Assembly: GCA_004292755.1 (NCBI GenBank)
Contig: RDXE01000035.1
Coordinates: 45,327 to 109,326 of the forward strand
Direction: 5' to 3'
Length of the DNA stretch: 64,000 nucleotides
DNA from: Alphaproteobacteria bacterium
GTDB lineage: Bacteria > Pseudomonadota > Alphaproteobacteria > Elsterales > Elsteraceae
Position 1 is the stretch's first letter. Every line of letters begins with the position of its first letter. Of the stretch, positions 1-8,968 are shown one piece after another. A program made the translations under genes and the position numbers. The notes under the pieces were generated by a model that was given only the letters and a program-made list of their open reading frames with translations, ran no database searches and was not told the origin of the DNA.

Positions 1-2178
1 GGCACGCTGCTGACGATCCTGGTGTTCATGTTCATGCAAGACCCGGTGCTGGGTCTGGCGGCGATCTCGCTATATCCCTTGCAAATTTGGCTGATCCCAA
101 AGCTGCAGGCCAAGGTCAACCGCATGGCGAAACAGCGGGTGCGATTGGTGCGCCAGCTGTCCGATCGCATTAACGAGACGGCGATTGGCCTGACCGAAAT
201 CCATGCCAGCGGCATATTGCGTCATCAGCGGGCAGATTTCAGTGCTCGATTGATGCAGAACTACTCTATTCGTTATCGGATTTTTGTTTGGAAATTCCTG
301 ATCAAATTTCTGAACAACTTTATCGCACAGCTTACCCCATTTTTCTTCTACGCTATTGGTGGGTACCTAGTGATTCGGAATGAATTATCTTTCGGTGCGC
401 TCGTTGCGGTGCTAGCGGCCTACAAGGATCTCAATTCGCCTTGGCGGGAACTGCTGGATTATTACCAGCAATTGCAAGATAACAAGATCAAGTACCAGCA
501 AGTGGTTGAGCAGTTTGAACCGCCCGGCCTGCTGCCTGCCGCTCTAGCAGAAACCAATGACCTGCCCGCACCAAAGGGGCATGCCGATCTCGCCGCTTCT
601 GGCCTCACGGTGCTGGGCGAGGGGGACACCCGGCTGGTTGATGGTGTGTCGCTTCGCCTCGCCGGGGGGCAAGCCGTCGCCCTGGTTGGCAGTGATGGCG
701 GCGGCAAGCGGGAAGTGGCGCGGGTCCTCGCGGGCTTGGAGGCGCCAAGTGCCGGTCGGGTTACCCTCGACGGGGTAGACCTTGGCGCACTGCCGCGTCC
801 GGCGATTGCCCGCCGCATCGCCTATGTCAGCTCCGACCCTGTGCTGTTCCAGGGCACGGTGTTGGACAACCTGACCCTCGGCTTGAAACATCAGCCAGCC
901 AACCCCGCCCCACCCCTGTTCGCAGCCGAGGCCCAGCGCACGGGCAACAGTGCCGATGACATTGCGGCTGATTGGATCGACCGGCATGTCGCCGGTGCGG
1001 ACGATGAGGCGGGCTTCAACGACCGTTTGAGTCAGGTGCTTTCCCGCGTGGACTTGTTCGATGAACTGCGCGAGTTATCCTTCCGCTCGATCATCGACCC
1101 GGATCGCCATCCCACCCTTGTTGCCGTGGTGCTGGAGGTGCGTGCCGCGCTGCGCACCCACCTGCCAGAGCAGGCAACCCGCGGCTTTTTTGAGCCCTTC
1201 GACGCCGACCGCTTCACCGACCAAGCCAGCATCGGCGAGAACCTGCTGTTTGGCACGCCGGTCGGGCCGGCCTTCGATCTCGCCAACTTGGCGGACAATG
1301 CCCATGTCCGCAAAATCCTGACCGACGAACGTTTGATCGACCGTCTGTGCGAGATGGGCGCGCAAGCCGCCCGCCTGTTGGCGGAGATTTTCCGCGGCCT
1401 CGCCCCCGATGCCGACATCATCCGCACCTACTCCTTCGTCGATGCCGATGAACTGGCCGCCCTGGAGCCCGTGGTGCAGCGCCACCAGCGCCAGGGGCTG
1501 GACGGGTTACGACCGGAAGAGCGCATCTCGTTTGCCTCCCTCGCGCTGCGCATGGTCCCGGCCCGCCACCGGTTGGGTCTGGTCGACGATGGCTTGCGCT
1601 CTGCGATTGTGTCGGCCCGCCGCTGTCTGGCCGACACCATGCCGCCGGCACTGCGGGAGCAGTTGGAGTTCTATGACTTCACCCGCTACAACCGCGCCGT
1701 TTCCGTGCGCGATAACATGTTGTTCGGGCGCCTCGTGCCGGGGCAGGAGGTTGCCTCCAGCCGCATGCGAACGATGATCGTCCAGGCGCTGGATCAGGTT
1801 GGCCTGCGTCAGCGCTTGCTCGAAGCCATCACCGCTGTCGGGTTGGATATCGATGTCGGCGTCGGCGGTTCCCGCCTTTCCGCACCCATGCGCCAGCGCC
1901 TCGCAATCGCGCGCGCCCTGTTGCGCCAGCCAGATGTCTTGGTCGTGCAGGATGCCGCTTCCCATCTCGACCCCGCCGACCAACCGGGTTTGATTGCCGC
2001 TGTGCGCGAGGCCATGGCAGGACGCCCCTTGGTTTGGGTCATGCAGCGTGCAACCTTAGCCCAGGCGTTCGACGAAGTGATGGTGGTTGACCGCGGTCGC
2101 ATCGTTGAACAGGGGCGCTATGAGGACTTGGTCCAGCAAGCGGGTGGTGCACTCGCCAAGCTGGTGCAGGTTGACTAG
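1..2178 (+). CDS. ABC exporter-like fusion with degenerate ATPase domain (5' truncated)
   Basis: The frame is open from the first base, so the N-terminus lies outside the window; 725 residues are visible. Residues 1-165 look like the second half of an ABC exporter membrane domain. A nucleotide-binding domain follows, but every catalytic motif is changed: Walker A reads GSDGGGKRE (about residues 230-238, the Ser/Thr after Lys lost), the signature is RLSAPM instead of LSGGQ, Walker B is VLVVQDAAS (Asp to Gln, catalytic Glu to Asp), and the switch His is Gln (VMQRA). Roughly 250 residues of helical, charged sequence split the domain between the Q-loop region and the signature. TVLDNLTLG, SIGENLLFG and SVRDNMLFG repeat the exporter post-Q-loop motif three times. 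I infer poor or no ATPase activity, perhaps a structural or regulatory role, with the CNB gene downstream as a likely partner. Substrate unknown. Confidence 0.85.
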   Translation, partial: GTLLTILVFMFMQDPVLGLAAISLYPLQIWLIPKLQAKVNRMAKQRVRLVRQLSDRINETAIGLTEIHASGILRHQRADFSARLMQNYSIRYRIFVWKFLIKFLNNFIAQLTPFFFYAIGGYLVIRNELSFGALVAVLAAYKDLNSPWRELLDYYQQLQDNKIKYQQVVEQFEPPGLLPAALAETNDLPAPKGHADLAASGLTVLGEGDTRLVDGVSLRLAGGQAVALVGSDGGGKREVARVLAGLEAPSAGRVTLDGVDLGALPRPAIARRIAYVSSDPVLFQGTVLDNLTLGLKHQPANPAPPLFAAEAQRTGNSADDIAADWIDRHVAGADDEAGFNDRLSQVLSRVDLFDELRELSFRSIIDPDRHPTLVAVVLEVRAALRTHLPEQATRGFFEPFDADRFTDQASIGENLLFGTPVGPAFDLANLADNAHVRKILTDERLIDRLCEMGAQAARLLAEIFRGLAPDADIIRTYSFVDADELAALEPVVQRHQRQGLDGLRPEERISFASLALRMVPARHRLGLVDDGLRSAIVSARRCLADTMPPALREQLEFYDFTRYNRAVSVRDNMLFGRLVPGQEVASSRMRTMIVQALDQVGLRQRLLEAITAVGLDIDVGVGGSRLSAPMRQRLAIARALLRQPDVLVVQDAASHLDPADQPGLIAAVREAMAGRPLVWVMQRATLAQAFDEVMVVDRGRIVEQGRYEDLVQQAGGALAKLVQVD

Positions 2179-2187
2179 AGCACAGAC

Positions 2188-2223
2188 AGCGCCATCCCGC
2201 GGGGTCACGGGTTGGCGCTTTGA
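2188..2223 (+). terminator. Candidate terminator after the ABC fusion gene
   Basis: An 11-bp stem with one T-T mismatch (AGCGCCA-T-CCCG against CGGG-T-TGGCGCT) with an 8-base loop starts 10 bases after the stop codon and is followed by a short TTT. The T-run is weak, so termination is inferred from stem strength and position. Confidence 0.5.
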
Positions 2224-2362
2224 TGCTCGCTGAACAGAGGGTAGAGCGGGTTGGCTGAGCGACAGCGCGGTCCCCTCGCTCTTGTGGTCTGATCGAAGCG
2301 CTTGATGTCCAAGTGTGTCGTCACTCAGTCCACCACCTCACAGCCACTGGAGGGGCGGGGCA

Positions 2363-2821
2363 ATGAGCTTGATGGAAGAAGCGGAAAGCCTGCGCAAGGT
2401 ACCGCTGTTCGCCAAAGTGGAGGAATCCCACCTGAAGCTGTTGTCCTTCACGGCGGAGCGGGTGAGCTTCATGGATGGCGAAACCTTCATTCGCCAGGGC
2501 GACATTGGCGACCACGCGTTCCTGATCCTGGATGGTGAGGTGGAAATCCTGTTCGAGACGACGGAGGAGGCACGCCTGTTCAATGTCATGCGTGCCAACC
2601 AGATGGTGGGGGAGATCGCCTTGCTGCGCGATAGCCGCCGCTCCGCCAGCTGTCGCGCGCGCGGAGCGGTGACCTGTCTGCGCCTGTCACGGGACGTGTT
2701 TTTCCACTTAATTCGGCATTCTCCTGACTTTGCGATCGGAATCATGAAAGAGCTGGCCTACCGCCTAGATTATGGTGCGGAGCAGGTGCGTGACATTCTG
2801 CGCACGCAACGCAGCCGCTAG
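2363..2821 (+). CDS. Cyclic-nucleotide-binding (CNB) domain protein
   Basis: A 152-residue protein made almost entirely of one CAP/CNB-type beta-barrel. FIRQGDIGDHAFLILDGEVE gives the early strands, and VGEIALLRDSRRSASCRA matches the phosphate-binding cassette (G-E-x-A-L-x6-R-x-A). No DNA-binding helix-turn-helix follows, so it is not a CRP-type transcription factor; it is more likely a ligand-sensing partner. The ATG at 2363 is chosen because GGAGG lies 9 bases upstream and the protein then starts just before the domain; a longer frame from 2315 has no comparable site. It follows the degenerate ABC fusion by about 180 bases, beyond a likely terminator. A regulatory link between the two is inference. 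Confidence 0.85.
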   Translation: MSLMEEAESLRKVPLFAKVEESHLKLLSFTAERVSFMDGETFIRQGDIGDHAFLILDGEVEILFETTEEARLFNVMRANQMVGEIALLRDSRRSASCRARGAVTCLRLSRDVFFHLIRHSPDFAIGIMKELAYRLDYGAEQVRDILRTQRSR

Positions 2822-3007
2822 GGTGAAAGCGCCACACATGCCCAAGAACCACCGAACCCGACCACGCTCTGCCACAGCTTCACCATATTTTTGCTCGACA
2901 GGGTGCCCGGCGGCGTGCCCTAGTCTCGCCGATGGCGGGTGGAGACACGGGCCCCGAGCTTGTGTTGCGCCCCTGCCGATCTGGCATCGTTCGGTCTAGG
3001 CCCCCGC

Positions 3008-4228
3008 ATGGCGCGTCGGAAGCTCCTTATCTACAGCCACGACAGCTTCGGGCTGGGTCACCTCCGGCGCTGCCGTTCCATCGCGCTGAACCTCGTCGCT
3101 TCCAACCCTGAGTTGGAGGTGATGATCGTTTCTGGTCTGCCGTTGATCAGCCAGTACGATTTCCATCCGCGCGTTCAGATCGCCTTGGTGCCGCAGATCA
3201 TCAAGCAACGCGATGGGGAGTATCGCGCCAGCCGCAATGGCGATCTGTCCAGCGCGATTGAGCAGCGCTCGCACGTGATCCTGGAGGTTGCGTTGCGGTT
3301 CCAGCCCGACGTGTTCCTGGTGGACAAGGAACCCCTGGGCATCCGGGGCGAGGTTGCTGCCACCTTGGAAGCACTGGCAGACCGCGGGTGCCGCATCGTG
3401 CTTGGCTTGCGCGATGTGATGGACGACCCCGCCGTGCTTCAGCGGGAGTGGGAGCGCAAACACGCCCTTGATGCTGTTGAGCGGTACTACGACGAAATCT
3501 GGATTTACGGCTTGGAGCGGATTTATCAGCCGCTTCAGGGCCTGCCGCTCAGTAAGAACGCCGCCCGACGCCTTATCTACACCAGCTATCTGCGCCGTGA
3601 CCCCAGTGGCACAGCACCATCGGTCGCCACCGATGGTGGGCGCGGTCACTTGCTGGTCACTCCCGGCGGTGGTGGGGATGGAGAGGATCTGGTCGCAGCG
3701 GTGCTCGGTGCGTTGGAGGCCGGGTCCTGGGCGAATCGGCCTGTGGTGATTGTCTCCGGCCCGTTCATGCAGGCCGACCTGCGCCGCAGCTTTGCCAAGC
3801 GGGCAGACCAGCTTCCAATGGTGCGGATGCTGGAATTCGTGCCCTCGATGGAAGACCTAGTCGCCGACGCCACGGCGATTGTTGCGATGGGTGGATACAA
3901 CACCTTCTGTGAAATCCTGTCCTTTGACAAACCAGCCCTGGTGGTGCCCCGCACCAAGCCGCGGTTGGAGCAGTTCATCCGGGCCGAGCGGGCCGATGCC
4001 CTGGGGCTGGTGCGCATGCTGACCGATGTTGACGCGGCTGACCCCGCGCGCATGGCGTCGGCGCTTGACGCGCTTGCCAGCCAGGCCCGGCCCAGTGCGG
4101 CAGCGATCCCGCACCTGCTGGATGGTCATCAGACCATTGCCCGCCGGATGCAGGCCTTGTTGGCGCCGCTGCCGGTGCCGGCGGTGCATCGGCGGCCAGC
4201 CCTGAAGCTGGCGGGTGCGCGCGCCTGA
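3008..4228 (+). CDS. MurG/GT28-like glycosyltransferase
   Basis: A 406-residue GT-B fold glycosyltransferase. The N-terminal glycine-rich loop is in YSHDSFGLGHLRR, where the GLGH motif is typical of MurG/MGT-like enzymes. A central strand (HLLVTPGGGGDGEDLV, starting about residue 216) opens the C-terminal nucleotide-sugar domain, and VAMGGYNTFCEILSFDKPAL provides the G-G-x-N-T-x-x-E donor-binding signature. Expected role: transfer of an activated sugar onto a lipid or polysaccharide precursor on the cytoplasmic side. The ATG at 3008 starts directly before the first strand; the upstream extension in frame looks non-coding. It is the first gene of a seven-gene run and resembles the sixth (7089-8228). 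Exact donor and acceptor cannot be read. Confidence 0.85.
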   Translation: MARRKLLIYSHDSFGLGHLRRCRSIALNLVASNPELEVMIVSGLPLISQYDFHPRVQIALVPQIIKQRDGEYRASRNGDLSSAIEQRSHVILEVALRFQPDVFLVDKEPLGIRGEVAATLEALADRGCRIVLGLRDVMDDPAVLQREWERKHALDAVERYYDEIWIYGLERIYQPLQGLPLSKNAARRLIYTSYLRRDPSGTAPSVATDGGRGHLLVTPGGGGDGEDLVAAVLGALEAGSWANRPVVIVSGPFMQADLRRSFAKRADQLPMVRMLEFVPSMEDLVADATAIVAMGGYNTFCEILSFDKPALVVPRTKPRLEQFIRAERADALGLVRMLTDVDAADPARMASALDALASQARPSAAAIPHLLDGHQTIARRMQALLAPLPVPAVHRRPALKLAGARA

Positions 4229-4229
4229 C

Positions 4230-5462
4230 ATGGCGGATGCACCGTCGCTGGTGGTGGTGCTAAAGGGCTATCCGCGCCTGTCTGAGACGTTCATCGCGCA
4301 AGAGCTGTTGGGCCTTCAGCAGCGCGGGTTCAACCTCACGCTGCTGTCTCTCCGGCGTCCAACCGACGCCAGCCTGCACCCGATCCATCGCGAGATCACG
4401 GCACCAGTCCACTATCTGCCGGAGTATCTGCACGAAGCACCGGTGAGGGTCCTGCGTGCCCTGGCAGCGGCCCGCCACCTGCCGGGGTGGAGCCGTGCCC
4501 TGGCCGCGTTTCGAGCCGACGTGGTGCGGGATCGAACCCGCAATCGCGTGCGGCGCTTCGGCCAGGCCGCAGTTGCCGCCGCGCTGGTGCCGCCCACTGC
4601 GACGGCTCTCTATGCTCATTTCCTCCACACCCCAGCCAGTGTCGCCCGCTATGCGGCGCTGATGCTGGGTTTGCCCTGGGCTGCCTCCGCCCACGCCAAA
4701 GACATCTGGACCACACCGGAGTGGGACCTCGCCGAGAAACTGGCGGAGGTGCAGTGGTGTGCCACCTGCACCCAGGTGGGCGCCGACCACTTGCGGTCGC
4801 TGGCACGCAACCCGTCCCGCGTGATGCTGGCCTATCATGGGCTGGACCTTGGCCGCTTTGCCGATCCCGGCCCCCGGCCGCAGCAGCGCGATGGCAGCCT
4901 GCTGGAGGATCCGGTGCGGCTGCTGTCGGTTGGCCGCTTGGTGGAAAAGAAGGGGTTTGATGACGTCGTTGCCGCATTGGCCGCGCTGCCGCCGCAGCTT
5001 GCGTGGCGGTGGGACCATATCGGCGGCGGCCCCTTGAAGCGCACCCTCGCTGCGGCGGTTGCTGAGGCTGGACTCAGCCATCGGGTCACATGGCATGGTG
5101 CCCAACCGCAGCAAACTGTGCTGGCCGCCTATCGCGAGGCTGATCTGTTCTTGTTACCCGCCCGCATTGCGCGCGACGGGGATCGCGATGGCCTGCCCAA
5201 TGTGCTGATGGAGGCTGCCAGCCAGCGATTGGCCTGTGTTGCGAGCACGGTCTCCGCCATCCCGGAGTTCATTGTCGCGGAGGAGAGTGGCCTGTTGGTC
5301 GCCCCCGGAGACCGCGAGGCCCTGACCACCACCTTGATCCGCGCGATCACCACGCCCGCCTTGCGCCAGCAGCTGGCCAACGCTGGGCGCCAGCGTCTGG
5401 TCGCAGGGTTTTCCATGGACGCTGGCATCGACGCCATCGCGGACCGCCTACGCCAGCTATGA
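4230..5462 (+). CDS. Glycosyltransferase family 4
   Basis: 410 residues. It opens with VLKGYPRLSETFIAQEL, the SETFI motif being typical of colanic-acid/exopolysaccharide GT4 enzymes. The C-terminal half has VGRLVEKKGFDDVV (start of the nucleotide-sugar domain) and a GLPNVLMEAASQ-type E-x7-E donor site, preceded by RDGDRDGLPNV, which is characteristic of this subfamily. The ATG at 4230 is one base after the preceding TGA, implying translational coupling; a GTG five codons upstream is an alternative. Probably adds a hexose to a surface polysaccharide or glycolipid. Its 3' end overlaps the next gene by 4 bases. Confidence 0.88.
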   Translation: MADAPSLVVVLKGYPRLSETFIAQELLGLQQRGFNLTLLSLRRPTDASLHPIHREITAPVHYLPEYLHEAPVRVLRALAAARHLPGWSRALAAFRADVVRDRTRNRVRRFGQAAVAAALVPPTATALYAHFLHTPASVARYAALMLGLPWAASAHAKDIWTTPEWDLAEKLAEVQWCATCTQVGADHLRSLARNPSRVMLAYHGLDLGRFADPGPRPQQRDGSLLEDPVRLLSVGRLVEKKGFDDVVAALAALPPQLAWRWDHIGGGPLKRTLAAAVAEAGLSHRVTWHGAQPQQTVLAAYREADLFLLPARIARDGDRDGLPNVLMEAASQRLACVASTVSAIPEFIVAEESGLLVAPGDREALTTTLIRAITTPALRQQLANAGRQRLVAGFSMDAGIDAIADRLRQL

Positions 5463-6535
5463 CGATCGCGTTCTACGCCCCGATGAAAGCGCCCGACCAT
5501 CCTGTCCCATCGGGTGATCGCGCGCTGGGCCGCCTGCTGGTCCGCGCGCTGGAGGCGACTGGCGAGCCCGTGGAGATCGCCTGTCGCCTGCGTACGTGGG
5601 ACCGCACCGGCGACTCCGTCCGCCAGCAGCGGCTGGCCGACCTCGGCGCGCGCGCCGCTCGCTGCCTGTTGGCGCGCCCGCGTGCGCGCTCCTGGCGGTT
5701 GTGGTTCACCTACCACCTCTACCATCGCGCCCCTGATCCCATTGGCCCTGTCGTTGCCAGTGCCCTTGGCATTCCCTATGTCGTCGCAGAGGCGTCAGTT
5801 GCGGCCAAGCAGGCGCGCGGCCCGTTCGCCAGCGGCCATGCCAGCACGATTGCCGCGCTGGGCACAGCCGCGCGGGTGATCGCGGTCAACCCGGTGGATG
5901 TGGAGGGGGTACGCGCGGTGCTGCCTGATCCGTCTCGTCTCGGCCTGCTACCACCGTTTCTCGACCTCGCCAACCGACCGGTCACGCCCATCACCCCGCC
6001 CGCGGAGGGACCGTGGCTGCTGGCCGTTGGGATGTTCCGCGCTCGTGCCAAGCTCGCCTCCTACCAAGTGCTGGGTGACGCCCTCGCGCGGCTGCTGGAT
6101 CGCCGCTGGCGGCTTGCTGTGATTGGCGCTGGCCCGGCGGAGCGGGAGGTACGCCACGCCCTCAGTGCTCTGGGTGCGCGGGTGTGGTTTCTGGGCCAGC
6201 AGCCAGACGCCATCGTAGCGGGCTGGATGGCGGCAGCAGATCTGCTGGTCTGGCCCGCCATCGACGAAGCCTTCGGCATGGCAGTGCTGGAGGCCCAAGC
6301 GGCTGGTCTGCCAGTGGTCGCAGGCGCCTCCCCCGGTGTGGGCGCTGTCGTGCGCACGGGCGAGACGGCCTTGCTCCCACCCCTCGGCGACGCTGCCGCC
6401 TTTGCTGAGGCGGTCGCCTGGTTCCTGGATCAACCGGACCTCCGCCGCGCGTTTGGCGCACGCGCCGCTGCTTGGGTGCGCTCGGAGCGTGACCTGCCGA
6501 CAGCCGCAGCCCGGCTCGCAGCCCTGCTGCCATGA
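5459..6535 (+). CDS. Glycosyltransferase family 1/4-like
   Basis: 358 residues, ATGA overlap with the preceding gene. Visible features of a GT-B enzyme: an N-terminal FYAPMKAPDHPVPSGDRALG segment resembling the acceptor-side loop of GT4 proteins, WLLAVGMFRARAKLASYQVL at the start of the donor domain, LGQQPDAIVAGWMAAADLLV, and AFGMAVLEAQAAGLPVVAG, which contains the E-x7-E-type donor motif (E-A-F-G...E-A). The ending DLPTAAARLAALLP is normal for the family. It probably acts sequentially with its neighbours on the same glycan. Substrate cannot be assigned. Confidence 0.87.
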   Translation: MTIAFYAPMKAPDHPVPSGDRALGRLLVRALEATGEPVEIACRLRTWDRTGDSVRQQRLADLGARAARCLLARPRARSWRLWFTYHLYHRAPDPIGPVVASALGIPYVVAEASVAAKQARGPFASGHASTIAALGTAARVIAVNPVDVEGVRAVLPDPSRLGLLPPFLDLANRPVTPITPPAEGPWLLAVGMFRARAKLASYQVLGDALARLLDRRWRLAVIGAGPAEREVRHALSALGARVWFLGQQPDAIVAGWMAAADLLVWPAIDEAFGMAVLEAQAAGLPVVAGASPGVGAVVRTGETALLPPLGDAAAFAEAVAWFLDQPDLRRAFGARAAAWVRSERDLPTAAARLAALLP

Positions 6536-7092
6536 CCGGACCCTGCCATCTGGTCCTGATTCGCCATGGACCAACGGCCTGGAGTGCTGAGAAGCGCTTG
6601 CAGGGTCGCCGGGACATCCCGTTGTCCCAGGCCGGTGCCGCCATGGTTGCGACCTGGCGGGTACCACCGGCTTGGCGCAGCTGGCGCTGGCACACATCCC
6701 CCCTCACCCGGGCGCGCGCCACGGCGGCGCTGTTGCACAGCGGCGCGATTGACGTCACCGCAGCGCTGATTGAGATGGATTTCGGCGCCTGGGAAGGGCT
6801 GACCAGCGCAGACCTGCCCGCCAGCGAAACCAGCCGGGGCCTCACCATGACGCCCCCCAGTGGCGAAAGCCCGGCGATGGTGCAGGCCCGGCTTCGGCCT
6901 TGGCTGTCCACCCTTGCGGAGGATACCGTCGCCGTCACCCATAAAGGAGTGATCCGCGCCGTGCTGGGCCTTGCAACGGGTTGGAGCTTTCTTGGCAAGC
7001 CACCGGTTCGACTGGACTGGACGGCGGGTCATCTGTTCGCCGTGGAGGCAGGCCTGCCCCGCTATCTGTCAAGTCAGTCGCTGCTGCCGTGA
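6532..7092 (+). CDS. Histidine phosphatase family protein
   Basis: 186 residues, ATGA overlap with the gene before. It carries the phosphoglycerate-mutase-like catalytic motif LIRHGPTAW near residue 10 (RHG with the phospho-accepting His), followed by RLQGRRDIPLS. The later motifs are SPLTRARATA, EMDFGAWEG (general acid Glu region) and TVAVTHKGVIRAVLG with the second catalytic His. This arrangement is like alpha-ribazole phosphatase/CobC proteins, but there are no cobalamin genes here. Inside a glycosyltransferase run it may dephosphorylate a sugar phosphate; that is inference from position only. Confidence 0.88.
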   Translation: MTGPCHLVLIRHGPTAWSAEKRLQGRRDIPLSQAGAAMVATWRVPPAWRSWRWHTSPLTRARATAALLHSGAIDVTAALIEMDFGAWEGLTSADLPASETSRGLTMTPPSGESPAMVQARLRPWLSTLAEDTVAVTHKGVIRAVLGLATGWSFLGKPPVRLDWTAGHLFAVEAGLPRYLSSQSLLP

Positions 7093-8228
7093 CGCGGGTG
7101 CTGTTCCACGTCCAGCATCTGCTGGGCATCGGCCACCACCGACGCGCAGAGCGGTTGGCGCAGGCGTTGGTTGCAGCCGGGGCAACCGTGACCGTCGCCG
7201 CGGGCGGCGAAGCCGTGCCGGGAGAGGATTGGGGCGGCGCCCACGTCGTGCGTCTGCCCGCCGCGCGCGCCGACGGCGTTGACTTCAAAACCCTGCTGGA
7301 TGCCACCGGCACCCCAATCACAGAGGCGTGGAAGCAAGCCCGCACGGCCACCCTGCTCGGCCTGGCGCAGCAGGTGCAGCCCGACGTGCTGCTGCTGGAA
7401 GGCTTCCCCTTCGCCCGCCGTCAGTTGCGCTTTGAATTGCTGCCCCTCTTGGAGCAGTTGGCCAACCGCACCCCCCGCCCCAAGGTGATCGTGTCCTTGC
7501 GTGACATACTGGTCGCCAAATCTGACCCCAAACGCGTGCGCGAAGTTGTCAACCTGGTGCAGCAGCGGGTGGATCGCGTGCTGGTTCATGGCGATCCCCG
7601 CCTTGTTCGGTTGGACGCCAGCTTCCCCGCGGCGACCGAGATTGCTGACCGGGTGGTCTACACCGGCTATGTCGCCCCGTCGGCACCCAGCCTGATCCCG
7701 GTTGAGCGGCGTGGCGTCTTGGTCTCGGCCGGGGGCGGTGCTGTTGGGAGCCCCTTGTTCGCCGCTGCCCTGGATGCCTGCGCTGCCGGGGCAGCCGCTG
7801 ACCAGCCCTGGCGGATCGTCTGCGGCCCGCAACTGCCCGAGGCTGACCGTCGGCAGGTGCATCAACGGGCAGCTGCCTTGGGGGTCGCCGTGGATGATCA
7901 CCGGACGGACCTGCCCCAATTGATGGCAGCAGCCGCCCTGTCCATCAGCCAAGCGGGCTACAACACTGTCTTGGACCTTGTCGCAGCTGGGCCGCGCGCC
8001 ATCCTGGTGCCCTTCGCCACGGGCGGCGAGACGGAGCAGCCTTTGCGGGCTGCCTTGCTGCAAGCCGGTGGCCGCGCTTGGGTGGTCCACGAGGCGACGG
8101 TGAGTGGTGCATCCTTGGGGGCCGCCATCACCAGCGCGTTGAGCCAGCCGCTACCTCTGCCCCTCACTCTTACCCTCGATGGTGCCGCCACCAGTGCGCG
8201 CCTTATCCTTGCCGAGGCCAGTCAATGA
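7089..8228 (+). CDS. MurG/GT28-like glycosyltransferase (second copy)
   Basis: 379 residues from a GTG at 7089 that overlaps the previous TGA (GTGA). The start is preferred over in-frame upstream codons because VLFHVQHLLGIGHHRR, the glycine/histidine loop of MurG/MGT-like enzymes, begins only three residues later. GVLVSAGGGAVGSPLF begins the C-terminal domain, and SISQAGYNTVLDLVAAGPRA gives the Q-A-G-Y-N-T donor-site signature. It has the same overall design as the gene at 3008-4228, so the two may be paralogues acting at different steps. Confidence 0.85.
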   Translation: MTRVLFHVQHLLGIGHHRRAERLAQALVAAGATVTVAAGGEAVPGEDWGGAHVVRLPAARADGVDFKTLLDATGTPITEAWKQARTATLLGLAQQVQPDVLLLEGFPFARRQLRFELLPLLEQLANRTPRPKVIVSLRDILVAKSDPKRVREVVNLVQQRVDRVLVHGDPRLVRLDASFPAATEIADRVVYTGYVAPSAPSLIPVERRGVLVSAGGGAVGSPLFAAALDACAAGAAADQPWRIVCGPQLPEADRRQVHQRAAALGVAVDDHRTDLPQLMAAAALSISQAGYNTVLDLVAAGPRAILVPFATGGETEQPLRAALLQAGGRAWVVHEATVSGASLGAAITSALSQPLPLPLTLTLDGAATSARLILAEASQ

Positions 8229-8968
8229 CGCTGTGGACACCCCTCGATCAAGAATTGGCGCTGTGGCGGCGGGCTGGTCGGCTCGCCACTCTGTGGTGGC
8301 GCGATGATGATGCCGAGGCCCCCTCGCCTGCCCTCGACCGCCTGCTGCGCGTCACCCGCGGCCTGCCCGTTGCCTTGGCGGTGGTGCCCGCTGGTGCTGG
8401 GGGCGATCTTGCCCACCGGCTGACGACGGAACCTGGGATCGGCATCATCCAGCACGGTTGGCAACACCGAAACCACCAGCCTGTCGGCAGCAAAACCGCA
8501 GAGTTCGGTGATGCCCGCCCGGTGCAAGACAGTCGCCGCGACCTGCAATACGGCTGGATGGCCCTGACCCGCCTGTTCGGTAGCCGGGTGCGTCCGGTGT
8601 TGGTGCCGCCCTGGAACCGGATCGACCCAGCCTTGGCGGGCGACTTGCCAGGCTATGCTGCGATCTCCGTCTTTGGCAGCCGCCGCACCCGAACGACGGG
8701 CCGGAGCCTGTGGCTGAACACCCACATCGACCCGATCCGATGGCGCGATGGCCGCCGGTTTATCGGCGCCGAAGCGTTTGTTGCCCGGCTGGTTGAGCAT
8801 CTGGCCGCACGCCGCACCGGTGCGGTTGACCCGGAAGAAGTGACCGGTCTGCTGACCCATCACCTAGCCCACGATGAGGCGCTGTGGGAGTTTTTGGAGG
8901 AGGCTGTGCCCCGCCTCGCCGCCAATCGCCAACTGCGGTTCTTGACCCTGGATGAGGTATTGGCATGA
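8225..8968 (+). CDS. Polysaccharide deacetylase-like protein
   Basis: 247 residues from an ATG overlapping the previous stop. LWWRDDDAEAPS is a variant of the NodB motif 1 (metal-binding Asp cluster), IIQHGWQHRNHQ fits motif 2 (H-x3-H-like metal ligands), and PPWNRIDP and LLTHHLAHD match the later NodB-fold motifs. The domain is shorter and more divergent than secreted chitin/peptidoglycan deacetylases. No signal peptide is visible, so the protein is probably cytoplasmic and acts on a soluble or lipid-linked sugar. De-N-acetylation in the pathway of the neighbouring glycosyltransferases is inferred. Confidence 0.75.
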   Translation: MTLWTPLDQELALWRRAGRLATLWWRDDDAEAPSPALDRLLRVTRGLPVALAVVPAGAGGDLAHRLTTEPGIGIIQHGWQHRNHQPVGSKTAEFGDARPVQDSRRDLQYGWMALTRLFGSRVRPVLVPPWNRIDPALAGDLPGYAAISVFGSRRTRTTGRSLWLNTHIDPIRWRDGRRFIGAEAFVARLVEHLAARRTGAVDPEEVTGLLTHHLAHDEALWEFLEEAVPRLAANRQLRFLTLDEVLA

